NCBI GenBank assembly: GCA_039830035.1
Contig: CP140038.1
Coordinates: 186,001-250,000 of the forward strand
Length of the DNA stretch: 64,000 nt
Source of the DNA: Buchnera aphidicola (Meitanaphis flavogallis)
Lineage (GTDB): Bacteria; Pseudomonadota; Gammaproteobacteria; Enterobacterales; Enterobacteriaceae
Reading direction: 5' to 3'
Shown piece by piece: positions 31,322 through 41,705 of this stretch. The notes under the pieces are model-generated. The model was not told the origin of the DNA. It searched no databases and saw nothing but the letters and a program-made list of their open reading frames with translations. The position numbers and the translations under genes were made by a program. Numbering within the stretch: the stretch's first letter is position 1; every line of letters starts with the position of its first letter.

Positions 31322-31930
31322 TTAGAAAATTATATTATTAGCTAGTTTAAAATAATATTTGTTTAATTGTTTAACATATATTTTTAAAGATTGTATTGTA
31401 TTAATGTTATATATAATGTCGTCTGCAATTAATAAACGTTCTTGACGAGTAGATTGAGAAGAGATAATAAGTTTCGCTTGAACTTTATTAATTTTGTCTC
31501 GTTTTATAGTTCTCTTTAGTTGTTGTCGTATAGGTACGTCAACTAATAATATTCGATTAGTATATTTGTATAGTTTCATCTCTATTAACAAAGGTACTAC
31601 CCATAGACACCATGGAGATGTAACTTTTTTTATCTCTTTTTTCATAGTATTAATAATTATTGGATGTAATAATTTTTCTAACCATATTTTTTTTGTTTTA
31701 CAAGAAAATATATAATTTCTTAAAAGTTTTCGGTTTATTGATCCATCTGTTTTTAAAAATTGAACTCCACAATTTTTTATAATTGTATTTATTACAATTT
31801 TGTTATTTTCCAAGATATTTCTTGTAATTATGTCAGCATCGATAATTTTTATACCAATATTCTTGAACAAATTTGATATGGTAGTTTTTCCGCTACCAAT
31901 CCCTCCGATAAGAGCTACAATATAAGTCAT
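31322..31930 (-). CDS. coaE: Dephospho-CoA kinase
   Basis: Final step of coenzyme A synthesis: phosphorylates dephospho-CoA. It has 202 residues (E. coli 206). The P-loop is GGIGSGKTTIS (residues 9-19), followed by DADIITR, LHPII and the DVPIRQQLKRTIKRD lid region. CoA is needed by pyruvate dehydrogenase, Pta and DapD, all in this window. Confidence 0.94.
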   Translation of the reverse strand: MTYIVALIGGIGSGKTTISNLFKNIGIKIIDADIITRNILENNKIVINTIIKNCGVQFLKTDGSINRKLLRNYIFSCKTKKIWLEKLLHPIIINTMKKEIKKVTSPWCLWVVPLLIEMKLYKYTNRILLVDVPIRQQLKRTIKRDKINKVQAKLIISSQSTRQERLLIADDIIYNINTIQSLKIYVKQLNKYYFKLANNIIF

Positions 31931-32070
31931 AAAATTTAATTTTAAAATTTTTTATTTTAAAATTTTTATAAATGAATTTTGTTATGCGATAATGACATTA
32001 ATTGTAAACTAGTTTTCTTGTTAAGAATAGAGAAAGCATTGTTTTGTGTAAAATTAGAGATTATTAATTT

Positions 32071-33120
32071 ATGCGTATTGAAGAAGATATTAAGTTAGGA
32101 TTTAAAGACGTTCTTATTCGCCCAAAACGTTCTATATTACAAAGTCGATCACAAGTGGATCTTACTCGTAGCTTTATTTTTAGAAATTCTAGAAAATTAT
32201 GGACTGGTATTCCTTTAATTGCTGCTAATATGGATACTATAGGTACTTTTAGTATGGTACGAGTATTGTCATTATTTCATATATTAACTGCAGTGCACAA
32301 ATATTATTCATATGCACATTGGAAGCGTTTTGTGCGTAGTATTTCTGATTCAGTATTAAATTACGTGATTGTATCTACTGGAACATCAAAAAAAGATTTT
32401 ATAAAATTGCAGCAAATTTTTTCTTTGTCTCCTAAATTACAGTATATTTGTATAGATGCTGCTAATGGTTATACTGAACATTTTGTTGATTTTTTAAAAA
32501 AAGTACGAGATTGTTTTTCAGAAAAAATTATTTGCGCAGGAAATGTAGTTACTGGAGAAATGGTAGAGGAATTAATTTTATCTGGTGCTGATATAGTAAA
32601 AGTAGGTATAGGTCCTGGATCTGTTTGTACTACACGGATTAAAACAGCTATAGGATATCCGCAATTATCTGCTGTTATTGAATGTTCAGACGCTGCTCAT
32701 GGCTTGGGTGGACAAATCATAAGTGATGGTGGTTGTACTGTATCAGGGGATATAGCAAAAGCTTTTGGAGGTGGAGCAGATTTTGTTATGTTAGGTGGAA
32801 TGTTAGCAGGACATAATGAATGCGAAGGATCTGTTTTTGAAGAAAATAAAAAAAAATATATGATTTTTTATGGCATGAGCTCTAAATCAGCAATGGATCG
32901 TTATATAGGAGGCGTAGCCGGATATAAAGCTGTAGAAGGAAAGACAGTAAAATTATTGTTTCGTGGTTCAGTAGATAAAACTATACGCGATGTTTTGGGA
33001 GGTTTGCGTTCTACATGTACTTATGTAGGAGCTGCGAGTTTAAAAGAATTAACAAAACGTACTACGTTTATAAAAGTTTCTGAGCAAGAAAATAAAATAT
33101 TTAATAATCAAGAAATATGA
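32071..33120 (+). CDS. guaC: GMP reductase
   Basis: Reduces GMP to IMP with NADPH, for purine interconversion. It has 349 residues (E. coli 347). The catalytic cysteine is Cys186 in [24 protein letters not shown] and the C-terminal FNNQEI also match. An A9 run near 32868 is in frame and aligns with E. coli (EENKKKYM against EENGEKFM). This is a useful control for the frameshift sites elsewhere. Confidence 0.97.
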   Translation: MRIEEDIKLGFKDVLIRPKRSILQSRSQVDLTRSFIFRNSRKLWTGIPLIAANMDTIGTFSMVRVLSLFHILTAVHKYYSYAHWKRFVRSISDSVLNYVIVSTGTSKKDFIKLQQIFSLSPKLQYICIDAANGYTEHFVDFLKKVRDCFSEKIICAGNVVTGEMVEELILSGADIVKVGIGPGSVCTTRIKTAIGYPQLSAVIECSDAAHGLGGQIISDGGCTVSGDIAKAFGGGADFVMLGGMLAGHNECEGSVFEENKKKYMIFYGMSSKSAMDRYIGGVAGYKAVEGKTVKLLFRGSVDKTIRDVLGGLRSTCTYVGAASLKELTKRTTFIKVSEQENKIFNNQEI

Positions 33121-33503
33121 AATTATTTTTTTAGATAGACTATTGATATGTTTACTAAATTAGTATGCATATAAACAGTTATTTAAGAATTTTTATTATT
33201 TTAAATATTTTGTTTACAGTTTTTATTATCGTAATGTAAACGTTAAATTAGTAATACATCATTTCAGTAGAGTAGCGTATGTACATTTAATTGTAAGAAT
33301 ATATTTTTTGATTTTTTAATATGTACTGATTGAACGAGTTAAATGATTTTTAATAAATTTTTTTATTAATAAAATCATTAATTTTTAGATTTTATTTTTT
33401 AAATATTTAATTAGATATATTAATATGTTTTTTTGACAATTACAAAAAAAGAGTAAATTAATTAATTAATAGTTTATATATATAATTAACGAAGGTGAGG
33501 AAT
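33121..33503. promoter_or_regulatory. Control region upstream of aceE
   Basis: About 380 AT-rich bases. A perfect TTGACA at 33433-33438 and a TAAATT at 33454-33459 (15-base spacing) form the best promoter candidate. AGGTGAGG at 33493-33500 is a strong ribosome-binding site. The pdhR repressor gene that precedes aceE in E. coli is absent and no remnant is recognised. Confidence 0.4.
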
Positions 33504-36173
33504 ATGACAGAATTGTTGTTCAACGATATCGATCCTATTGAAACAAATGATTGGGTTCAAGGAATTGAATCAGTCATTCGGGAAGAAGGGATTGAACGGG
33601 CAAATTTTATTGTTCAATCTGTTATCGAAAGGTTAGAACGAGAGAATGTAAAAGTTATGCAATATCACAAGATAATTAGTGATTATATTAATACTATACC
33701 TGTTTCGGAAGAGCCTATATATCCAGGAGACTTGTTTATAGAACATAAAATATGTTCTGTAATAAGATGGAATGCAATTATGATTGTACTTCGTGCGTCA
33801 AAAAAAAATTTAGATTTAGGTGGTCATTTGTCTTCTTTTCAATCAGCGGCAATGATTTATGAAGTATGTTTCAATCATGTTTTCCGTGCTTATAATCAAA
33901 AAGATAGTGGAGATTTAGTTTATTTTCAAGGACATATTTCTCCAGGAATTTATTCGCGTGCGTTTGTTGAAGGAAGATTAAATCAAAAGCAATTAGATAA
34001 TTTTAGACAAGAAGTAAATGGAAATGGCCTTCCTTCTTATCCACATCCTAAATGTATGCCTAATTTTTGGCAATTTCCTACAGTATCTATGGGATTAAGT
34101 CCATTATGTGCTATTTATCAAGCAAAATTTTTAAAATATTTGCAAAATAGAAATTTAAAAAATACATCTAATCAAAAAGTATATGCTTTTTTAGGGGATG
34201 GAGAAATGGACGAACCAGAATCTAAAGGAGCTATTTCCATTGCTTTTCGTGAAAAATTAGATAATTTAGTTTTTATTGTGAATTGCAATTTGCAGAGATT
34301 AGATGGTCCAGTAATGGGAAATGGAAAGATTATTAATGAATTAGAAAGTATTTTTAGAGGAGCAGGTTGGGTAGTTATTAAAGTAATTTGGGGTAGTGCA
34401 TGGGATAAATTGCTGAAAAAAGATACAACTGGAACATTAATAAAATTAATGAATGAGACTTTAGATGGTGATTATCAAACATTTAAGTCTAAGAATGGAG
34501 CTTATGTAAGAAAACATTTTTTTGGAAAATATAAAGAAACAATGCACTTAGTAAAGAATATGACTGATGAACAAATTTGGGATTTGAATAGAGGAGGACA
34601 TGATTTCAAAAAAATTTATGCGGCTTTTAGAAAAGCTAATAATATCGTTGATAGACCGGTGATAATATTGATACATACTATCAAAGGTTATGGATTAGGA
34701 GATATTGCAGAAGGTAAAAATATTGCTCATCAGTTGAAACAAATTGATGAACAAGTTATACGGAATATTCGTGATAAATTTTGTATTCCGATAGAAGATA
34801 AAGATCTTAGTTCTTTTCCTTATGTTTCTTTTAAGATGGATAGTAAAGAATACAAATATCTTCACGCAAGAAGAAAAAAGTTAGGAGGATATCTTCCTTT
34901 TCGCATTTCTCGCTTTACTGAAAAACTCGAGCTACCAAAATTAAGTGATTTCAATATGCTTTTGATTGAACAAAAAAAAGAGATCTCTACTACAATAGCT
35001 TTTGTACGTATGTTAAATATTATTTTAAGAATTATTCCTATAAAAAAAAGAATAGTTCCTATTATTGCTGATGAAGCTCGTACGTTTGGCATGGAGGGAT
35101 TATTTCGTCAAATAGGAATTTATAATATAAATGGTCAGAAATATATTCCTCAGGATAAAGAACAACTCGCCTATTATAAGGAAGATAGACAAGGTCAAAT
35201 TTTGCAAGAAGGAATTAGCGAACTAGGTGCTTTCGCTTCGTGGCTAGCAGCAGCTACTTCTTATAGTACTAACAATTTTCCTATGATTCCTTTTTATATT
35301 TATTATTCTATATTTGGATTTCAAAGAATAGGTGATATATGTTGGGCGGCAGGAGATCAACAAGCTAGAGGTTTTTTAATAGGTGGAACTTCAGGTAGAA
35401 CAACGTTAAATGGAGAAGGTTTACAGCATGGAGATGGTCATAGTCATATTCAGTCATTAACTATACCAAATTGTATATCTTATAATCCTGCTTATTCGTA
35501 TGAACTTGCAGTAATTATTCATGATGGATTAAACAGGATGTATGGTGATAAACAAGAAAATATTTATTATTATATTACTACACTTAATGAAAACTATATG
35601 ATGCCTGCTATGCCTATAGGTTCCGAAGAAGGAATTCGTAAAGGAATTTATAAGTTAAAAAGTATAGGACAAACTAAGCTAAAAGTCCAATTATTAGGAT
35701 CAGGATCTATTTTACCATGTGTTTGTAAAGCTGCTTTAATATTATTACAAAAATATAATGTAAGTTCAGATATTTATAGTGTTACATCTTTTACTGAATT
35801 AGCTAGAAATGGACAAGATTGCGAACGGTGGAATTTGTTACATCCAGACGATAAAGATAAAAAAGTTCCTTATATTACTAAAATAATGAACAGTTCACCA
35901 GCTATTGCTGTTACTGACTATATGAAACTCTTTGCTGAACAAGTAAGAGCTTATGTACCTGGGATAAGTTTTCGTGTGTTAGGAACGGATGGATTTGGAC
36001 GTTCTGATAGTAGAACAAATTTGCGGAATTATTTTGAAATCAATGAATTTTATATAGTTATTGCTGCTTTAGTAGAATTATCTAAATGTAATACCTTTGA
36101 TAAATCAGTGATTACTAATGCTATCGATCAGTTTAAAATTAATGTAAGCAAAGTAAATCCAAGGTTAGCATAG
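33504..36173 (+). CDS. aceE: Pyruvate dehydrogenase E1 component
   Basis: Thiamine-diphosphate enzyme that decarboxylates pyruvate and acetylates the E2 lipoyl group. It has 889 residues (E. coli 887). The ThDP/Mg motif is GDGEMDEPESKGA; the ADEARTFGMEGLFRQIGIY and GGTSGRTTLNGEGLQHGDGHSH blocks are nearly unchanged from E. coli. I choose ATG 33504, giving MTELLFNDIDPIETNDW. The GTG at 33495 lies inside the AGGTGAGG ribosome-binding site and is unlikely. aceF starts 8 bases downstream. Confidence 0.98.
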   Translation: MTELLFNDIDPIETNDWVQGIESVIREEGIERANFIVQSVIERLERENVKVMQYHKIISDYINTIPVSEEPIYPGDLFIEHKICSVIRWNAIMIVLRASKKNLDLGGHLSSFQSAAMIYEVCFNHVFRAYNQKDSGDLVYFQGHISPGIYSRAFVEGRLNQKQLDNFRQEVNGNGLPSYPHPKCMPNFWQFPTVSMGLSPLCAIYQAKFLKYLQNRNLKNTSNQKVYAFLGDGEMDEPESKGAISIAFREKLDNLVFIVNCNLQRLDGPVMGNGKIINELESIFRGAGWVVIKVIWGSAWDKLLKKDTTGTLIKLMNETLDGDYQTFKSKNGAYVRKHFFGKYKETMHLVKNMTDEQIWDLNRGGHDFKKIYAAFRKANNIVDRPVIILIHTIKGYGLGDIAEGKNIAHQLKQIDEQVIRNIRDKFCIPIEDKDLSSFPYVSFKMDSKEYKYLHARRKKLGGYLPFRISRFTEKLELPKLSDFNMLLIEQKKEISTTIAFVRMLNIILRIIPIKKRIVPIIADEARTFGMEGLFRQIGIYNINGQKYIPQDKEQLAYYKEDRQGQILQEGISELGAFASWLAAATSYSTNNFPMIPFYIYYSIFGFQRIGDICWAAGDQQARGFLIGGTSGRTTLNGEGLQHGDGHSHIQSLTIPNCISYNPAYSYELAVIIHDGLNRMYGDKQENIYYYITTLNENYMMPAMPIGSEEGIRKGIYKLKSIGQTKLKVQLLGSGSILPCVCKAALILLQKYNVSSDIYSVTSFTELARNGQDCERWNLLHPDDKDKKVPYITKIMNSSPAIAVTDYMKLFAEQVRAYVPGISFRVLGTDGFGRSDSRTNLRNYFEINEFYIVIAALVELSKCNTFDKSVITNAIDQFKINVSKVNPRLA

Positions 36174-36181
36174 GAGGCAAC

Positions 36182-37453
36182 ATGGATATTGAAATTAAAA
36201 TTCCTGATATTGGAGTGGATGTAGTCGAAGTTATTGAGATTTTAGTTAAAATAGGGGATACGGTAAAAAAGGACGATGCTTTAATAACAGTGGAAGGGAA
36301 AAAAGTATCTATGGAAGTGCCATCTACTCATTTTGGTGTTGTAAAGTCCATCTTAGTAAATATAGGACATAAAGTAAAAACTGGTTCTTCGATTGCTTTT
36401 CTAACATTGTTGGATAATTTTAATATACTGAATGAAAAACAAAATATGTGTTTATATAATACAGAATTTAAAAATAAAACTAATTTTTCTAATCATGAAA
36501 TATTTAAAATATATCGAAATAAAAAAGAAACGTTAGTCCATGCCACTCCTATCATTAGGAGGTTAGCTAGAGAATTAAATGTTAATTTAGATAATGTGAT
36601 AGGAAGTGGAAGAAAAGGTCGAATTATCAGAGCAGATATCATGTCATATATTAATAAAGAAGAAATAAAACATAAAGATGACTCTTATATAAAATATGAT
36701 ACAAAAAACAATATGAAAAATTTTGTTAAATATGATTCTCATGAGTCTAATGATGTTTCAGAGTTATATTTAACTAATATGCAGGTACAATCTGGTAAAA
36801 ATTTATTTAAAAGTTGGTCTATAGTTCCTCATGTAACTCAATTTGATGATGCGGATATTACGGACTTAGAAAAATTCAGAAAAAGCTATAATTCTAATTT
36901 AGATAATCATAATATTAATTCTAAATTGACTGTATTAGTTTTTGTAATTAAGGTAGTAGCAAAGTCATTAAAAATTTTTCCTAAATTTAATAGTACTTTA
37001 TGTACTAAAATCAAAAAAAAAGTAATATTAAAACAAGATGTTAATATAGGAATTGCAGTGAATTCTAAAAATGGATTGTTAGTTCCTATTATTAATAATG
37101 CAAATAATAAAAATTTAGTAGAGTTATCAGTTGAATTAACTTCGTTTTCAAAAAAGGCTGAGTTAGGAACTTTAAATATATCACATATGTCAGGTGGAGG
37201 TTTTACTATTTCCAATTTGGGTGGAATTGGTGGTACTGGATTTACGCCTATTATAAATTATCCTGAAGTAGCAATTCTAGGTATGTCTAAAGCTTTGATA
37301 AAACCATTTTGGAATGGTACAGAATTTATACCACGTTTAATGCTTCCGTTGTCTTTGTCTTATGATCATCGTGTTATTGATGGAGTAGAAGCTGTTTTAT
37401 TTGTGAATTATGTTAAAAAATTATTGTCTGATATTAGGTTATTATTACTTTGA
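36182..37453 (+). CDS. aceF: Dihydrolipoamide acetyltransferase (PDH E2), one lipoyl domain
   Basis: Core of the pyruvate dehydrogenase complex; transfers acetyl from lipoamide to CoA. It has 423 residues, against 630 in E. coli, because only one N-terminal lipoyl domain is present (lipoyl lysine in VEGKKVSMEVPS) instead of three. The E1/E3-binding domain is near residues 120-157 (HATPIIRRLARELNV). The catalytic domain ends with SYDHRVIDGVEA. The linkers are Asn/Lys-rich rather than Ala/Pro-rich, probably through AT bias. GGAGG lies 4 bases before the ATG. Confidence 0.97.
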   Translation: MDIEIKIPDIGVDVVEVIEILVKIGDTVKKDDALITVEGKKVSMEVPSTHFGVVKSILVNIGHKVKTGSSIAFLTLLDNFNILNEKQNMCLYNTEFKNKTNFSNHEIFKIYRNKKETLVHATPIIRRLARELNVNLDNVIGSGRKGRIIRADIMSYINKEEIKHKDDSYIKYDTKNNMKNFVKYDSHESNDVSELYLTNMQVQSGKNLFKSWSIVPHVTQFDDADITDLEKFRKSYNSNLDNHNINSKLTVLVFVIKVVAKSLKIFPKFNSTLCTKIKKKVILKQDVNIGIAVNSKNGLLVPIINNANNKNLVELSVELTSFSKKAELGTLNISHMSGGGFTISNLGGIGGTGFTPIINYPEVAILGMSKALIKPFWNGTEFIPRLMLPLSLSYDHRVIDGVEAVLFVNYVKKLLSDIRLLLL

Positions 37454-37593
37454 ATGTTGGATTTATTATTTTTTTAGATAGCATGTATAATAGCACATGA
37501 TACTTGGTAACTTGTAATGTTTACTATAGTAAATTAGAAGTTTTGTATTATAATTAAGCTTCATATGATAATCTTTCTAAGATAGGTAAAAAT

Positions 37594-39018
37594 ATGTCAT
37601 ATAAAAAGATACATACTCAAGTAGTTGTTATTGGATCTGGTCCTTCAGGATATTCTTCTGCGTTTCGATGTTCGGATTTAGGTATAGATACCATTTTAGT
37701 AGAAAGATACACTAATTTAGGTGGAGTATGTCTTAATGTTGGTTGTATACCGTCTAAATCTTTATTACATATTGCTAAAGTGATAAAAGAATCAAGAAAT
37801 TTATCTGATTTAGGTGTAAAGTTTGAAGAACCTAAAATCGATATTGATAAAATATGTCAATGGAAAAATAAAGTTATTAGTAATCTTAATTCTGGTATAA
37901 AAAATCTAGCAAATAAACGTAATGTGAAGGTAATTTTTGGACTTGCCAAATTTTTAAATTCGAATAGTATTCTTATTGAAGGAGAAAAAGAGAATATTAT
38001 TGTTTCTTTTGAAAATATCATTTTGGCAGTAGGTTCTCATGCTAGAAAATTGTCTTATGTTCCTCATAATGATCCGAGAATTTGGAATTCTACTTCTGCA
38101 TTGTCTATTCCTAATATACCAAATAATTTATTAATTATTGGTTCAGGAGTAATAGGTTTAGAAATAGCTACTATTTATAGTTCGTTAGGTTCAAAAGTAG
38201 ATATTATAGATAGTTCTCATGATTTATTGTCTCATTTAGATAGAGATATTATTAATGTATTTTTTAATTCGATAAGCAAGGATTTTAATATTATTTTAAA
38301 TTCTGATATTAGTAAAATTACATCGCATAAAGAAGGTCTTTTAGTTTCTATTAATATCAAAAAAGATAACATTCAAGAAAATAAGTTATATGATGCTATC
38401 TTAGTATCTGTAGGAAGAATACCAAATTTGCATATGTTAGATATTGAAAAAGCAGGACTTAACATTGATGATAATGGATGTCTAAAAGTAGATAATAAGT
38501 TACGTACAAATGTACCTAATATATATGCTATTGGTGATATTACAGGACAACCGATGTTGGCACATAAAGGTATTCATCAAGGACATATAGTAGCTGAAAT
38601 TATTTCTGGTAAAAATCATTTTTTTGATCCCTATGTTATTCCATGTATACTATATACTGATCCGGAAATTGCTTGGGTAGGTATGACAGAGAAAGAAGCT
38701 ATTAAAAATAATGTAAAATATGAAGCTGCGGTTTTTCCATGGAAAGCTTTAGGACGAGCCATTTCTTCTAATTATTCTAATGGAATGACTAAGTTAATTT
38801 TTGATTCACAAACAAATAAAATCGTAGGTGGTTGTATAGTAGGTAATAATGCTGGTGAATTGTTAGGAGAAATTGGATTAGCTATAGAAATGGGGTGTGA
38901 TGCAGAAGATATTGCATTAACTATACATGCGCATCCTACTTTATATGAATCCATTAATTTATCGGCTCAAATTTTTCAGGGTACTGTTACTGATTTAATT
39001 AATTCAAAAAAAAATTAA
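37594..39018 (+). CDS. lpd: Dihydrolipoamide dehydrogenase (E3)
   Basis: FAD enzyme that reoxidises dihydrolipoamide with NAD, shared by the pyruvate and 2-oxoglutarate dehydrogenases. Its length, 474 residues, equals E. coli Lpd. The FAD motif is VIGSGPSGYSSAFR. The redox disulfide lies in GGVCLNVGCIPSKSLLH, the NAD-binding motif is IIGSGVIGLEIATIY, and the active-site His-Glu is in AHPTLYESI. A 140-base gap after aceF with a TATAAT at 37549-37554 may be its own promoter, as in E. coli. Confidence 0.98.
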   Translation: MSYKKIHTQVVVIGSGPSGYSSAFRCSDLGIDTILVERYTNLGGVCLNVGCIPSKSLLHIAKVIKESRNLSDLGVKFEEPKIDIDKICQWKNKVISNLNSGIKNLANKRNVKVIFGLAKFLNSNSILIEGEKENIIVSFENIILAVGSHARKLSYVPHNDPRIWNSTSALSIPNIPNNLLIIGSGVIGLEIATIYSSLGSKVDIIDSSHDLLSHLDRDIINVFFNSISKDFNIILNSDISKITSHKEGLLVSINIKKDNIQENKLYDAILVSVGRIPNLHMLDIEKAGLNIDDNGCLKVDNKLRTNVPNIYAIGDITGQPMLAHKGIHQGHIVAEIISGKNHFFDPYVIPCILYTDPEIAWVGMTEKEAIKNNVKYEAAVFPWKALGRAISSNYSNGMTKLIFDSQTNKIVGGCIVGNNAGELLGEIGLAIEMGCDAEDIALTIHAHPTLYESINLSAQIFQGTVTDLINSKKN

Positions 39019-39059
39019 CATTTTATGATCAATGCATGATGAATTTTTGAAAATTATAC

Positions 39060-39083
39060 AATACAATATATGTTGTATTTTTT
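39060..39083 (+). terminator. Intrinsic terminator after lpd
   Basis: AATACAA-TATATG-TTGTATT (39060-39079) followed by TTTT, 42 bases past the lpd stop. Short 7-bp stem but classical layout. Confidence 0.55.
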
Positions 39084-39220
39084 CGTGGTGTTCTAAATAA
39101 ATGTACGAATTTTATTGGTTGATATGATGTTTTTAAAATAGAAAATATGTATTATTATATATTTTGTAGTATGAATTAATTTATATTAAGGTATTTCTTA
39201 AAAACTATTTATAATAAAAA

Positions 39221-39952
39221 TTATTCTTCAGTTATTATTTTGTTATATAAGTTTTTTAACATATTTTGGGTAATTTTCGACAAGTTTTTAGATGCTAAAT
39301 GAGAAAATTTTTTAAAGTTTGATAAAGCATCGTTATCTGAATAATCGGATATAGATTTAATAATTAAAAGAGGTTTTTTAAATTGATAACAAACTTGAGC
39401 AATCGCTGTTGATTCCATATCTACAGCAATTGCTGTTGGAAACTTTTCTTTTAATGTTTTTTTATATTTTTGCTTATTAATAAATGAGTCTCCGCTGATT
39501 ATAAGATTTTTGTTATAGTATGTATTAGATTTTAACATATATATTTCAGTTAATCTTATCATATAATCATTTGTTGAAAACAATTTAGGCAATTTTTGGA
39601 TTTGTCCTAATTCATAACCAAAAGCAGTAAGATCAACATCATAATAGCATGTATTATTAGGAAGAATTATACTTCCAGGAACTAGTTTTATATCTAAACT
39701 TCCAGCTGTTCCTACATTGATGATTAAGTCTATTTTATATAAATTTAATAGTATAGCACATGTCACACTAGCTGAAACTTTTCCAACTCCTGATGTTGTT
39801 AATATGATATCTATACAATTTAGTTGTCCTGTATAAAATATTTGACTATGGATTCTCGTCTTTTTTAAATATTTAATTTGTTGACGTAGAAATATGGTTT
39901 CTTCATTTAAAGCGCCAATAATACCAATTTTAATATTTTTTTTAATTTTCAT
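39221..39952 (-). CDS. mtn: 5'-methylthioadenosine/S-adenosylhomocysteine nucleosidase
   Basis: Hydrolyses MTA and S-adenosylhomocysteine to adenine plus thioribose derivatives, clearing inhibitory by-products of SAM use. About 243 residues (E. coli 232). Family signatures: IGIIGALNEE at the N-terminus, NVGTAGSLD, and AVDMESTAIAQVC with the ribose-binding Met-Glu. Catalytic Asp is in ISDYSDNDA. I prefer the ATG at 39952; a TTG seven codons upstream (39973) extends the frame without homology. erpA lies just upstream. Confidence 0.94.
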   Translation of the reverse strand: MKIKKNIKIGIIGALNEETIFLRQQIKYLKKTRIHSQIFYTGQLNCIDIILTTSGVGKVSASVTCAILLNLYKIDLIINVGTAGSLDIKLVPGSIILPNNTCYYDVDLTAFGYELGQIQKLPKLFSTNDYMIRLTEIYMLKSNTYYNKNLIISGDSFINKQKYKKTLKEKFPTAIAVDMESTAIAQVCYQFKKPLLIIKSISDYSDNDALSNFKKFSHLASKNLSKITQNMLKNLYNKIITEE

Positions 39953-39986
39953 TTTGAACTGCGTATTAACCAATAATTATATTCAA

Positions 39987-40331
39987 TCAAATACTAAATG
40001 AAGATCCACAACCACAAGTAGTTTTTGCTGTAGGGTTAAATATAATAAATTTTGAACCATTCAAGTTTTCTTGATAATCTATTTTTCCACCAATCAAATA
40101 TTGAAAGCTAATAGGGTCTATTATAACAGAAATTCCTAATTGAGTGACAATTATATCATCTTCATATTGATGTTTGTCAAATTTAAAATTATATTGAAAA
40201 CCACTACATCCACCTCCAGTAATGTAAACTCTTAGTTTTAAGTTTGGTATGTTTTTGTTTTTAGTAATATGATCAATTTTTTTAATCGCTGCGTCAGAAA
40301 AAGATAATGATAGTTTAGTTGTACTTATCAT
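39987..40331 (-). CDS. erpA: A-type iron-sulfur carrier ErpA
   Basis: Delivers Fe-S clusters to client proteins. It has 114 residues, like E. coli ErpA. The three cluster-binding cysteines are Cys42 (GGGCSGF), Cys106 and Cys108 (TCGCGSSF). Clients in this window could include the YfaE ferredoxin. It works in the same process as GrxD. Confidence 0.95.
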   Translation of the reverse strand: MISTTKLSLSFSDAAIKKIDHITKNKNIPNLKLRVYITGGGCSGFQYNFKFDKHQYEDDIIVTQLGISVIIDPISFQYLIGGKIDYQENLNGSKFIIFNPTAKTTCGCGSSFSI

Positions 40332-40508
40332 ATAGTGTCTCCTAGTTTACAAAAATGTTTTAACATTTCTTTTAAAAATGTTAAGATATATAAAAAAATA
40401 AAAGTGTATTTTAATATTTAATTTAAATTTTTGAGTGTATATGTATTTATATCTATTTATATAGGTTTTAATATTTGGATATTATTATTTTAATGCAATA
40501 AAGTATTT

Positions 40509-41705
40509 TCATTTAGGTTTTTTTCTTAAAAAAGTTGGAATATCTAAGTAATCAATATCATTGTTTTGCAATAATTTTTCAGGTTCATGGTTTATTTTTT
40601 CTTTTTTAGATTTTCTGATATATTTATTAGTGTCTGAAAGTTCGTATTGTTTTTTTTCATGATTAAACAGTGATTTTTTTGGATATGTGTGTGTTGAGAG
40701 ATATAGATCTATAGATGTTGTTTCCATTCCAATCCCTGTTGCAACTACTGTTACTCGAAGGTTATCGTCCATTTCAGTATCTAGTGATGTACCAATTACT
40801 ACAGTAGCATTATCTGAAGAAAAAGATCGAATAGTGTTTCCCACAGCTTCGAATTCATCTAATCTCATATTAAATCCAGAAGTAATATTTACTAATACTC
40901 CTTGAGCACCAGATAAATCAATGTCTTCTAATAATGGACTAGAAATAGCAATCTCTGCTGCTTCTTTAGCTCTATTTTCTCCAGAAGAAATTCCAGTTCC
41001 CATCATAGCGTACCCCATTTCGGACATAACAGTACGTATATCAGCAAAATCTACATTAATTAATCCAGGTTTAGTGATTAATTCTGCTATTCCTTGCACC
41101 GCTCCTTTTAATATATTATTTGCTGAGCTAAATGCATCTAATAAAGAAATACCTTTATTCAATACTTTTAGTAATTTATCGTTTGGAATAGTAATCAGTG
41201 AATCAACGTGTTTTGACAATTCTATTATACCCTGATCAGCATAAGCCATTCTTTTTTTTCCTTCAAAATTGAAAGGTTTTGTTACTACAGCAACTGTTAA
41301 TATTCCTAATTCTTTTGTTATTTCTGCAATTACTGGAGCAGCTCCTGTACCTGTTCCGCCACCCATACCAGCTGCTATAAACACCATATCTGCACCTTCT
41401 AATACTAACTTTAAGTTTTCTCTGTCTTCTTCAGCTGCATTTCGTCCTATTGTTGGGTTAGCTCCAGCTCCTAGTCCTTTGGTTATATGACTTCCGATTT
41501 GTATAGTTTTCCCAACTTCTATTTTTCTTAACGCTTGTGTATCTGTATTGATAGCAAAAAATTCTACTCCTTCAATATGTTCTTTAACCATGTATTCTAC
41601 TGCATTACCTCCTCCTCCTCCTATTCCAACTACTCTAATAATTGCATCATTATTGTTTTCTATAGGTTCAAACATAAGTTTATATCCATTATCTTTAGGT
41701 ATCAT
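40509..41705 (-). CDS. ftsZ: Cell division GTPase FtsZ
   Basis: Tubulin-like GTPase forming the division ring. It has 398 residues from the first ATG (E. coli 383). The tubulin signature is [14 protein letters not shown]; the T7 loop is [11 protein letters not shown]. The C-terminal anchor peptide [12 protein letters not shown], which binds FtsA, is kept. The linker before it is Lys/Glu-rich. Two starts are possible: ATG 41705, which overlaps the ftsA stop (TAATG) and suggests coupling, and ATG 41675, which matches the E. coli start ([10 protein letters not shown]). lpxC, which follows ftsZ in E. coli, is absent. Confidence 0.97.
   Translation of the reverse strand: MIPKDNGYKLMFEPIENNNDAIIRVVGIGGGGGNAVEYMVKEHIEGVEFFAINTDTQALRKIEVGKTIQIGSHITKGLGAGANPTIGRNAAEEDRENLKLVLEGADMVFIAAGMGGGTGTGAAPVIAEITKELGILTVAVVTKPFNFEGKKRMAYADQGIIELSKHVDSLITIPNDKLLKVLNKGISLLDAFSSANNILKGAVQGIAELITKPGLINVDFADIRTVMSEMGYAMMGTGISSGENRAKEAAEIAISSPLLEDIDLSGAQGVLVNITSGFNMRLDEFEAVGNTIRSFSSDNATVVIGTSLDTEMDDNLRVTVVATGIGMETTSIDLYLSTHTYPKKSLFNHEKKQYELSDTNKYIRKSKKEKINHEPEKLLQNNDIDYLDIPTFLRKKPK

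Noticed and set aside
33433..33503. ATTA tandem repeat (ATTAATTAATTAAT) before aceE as an operator
   Set aside because: Simple AT repeat expected by composition; no partner regulator in the window.
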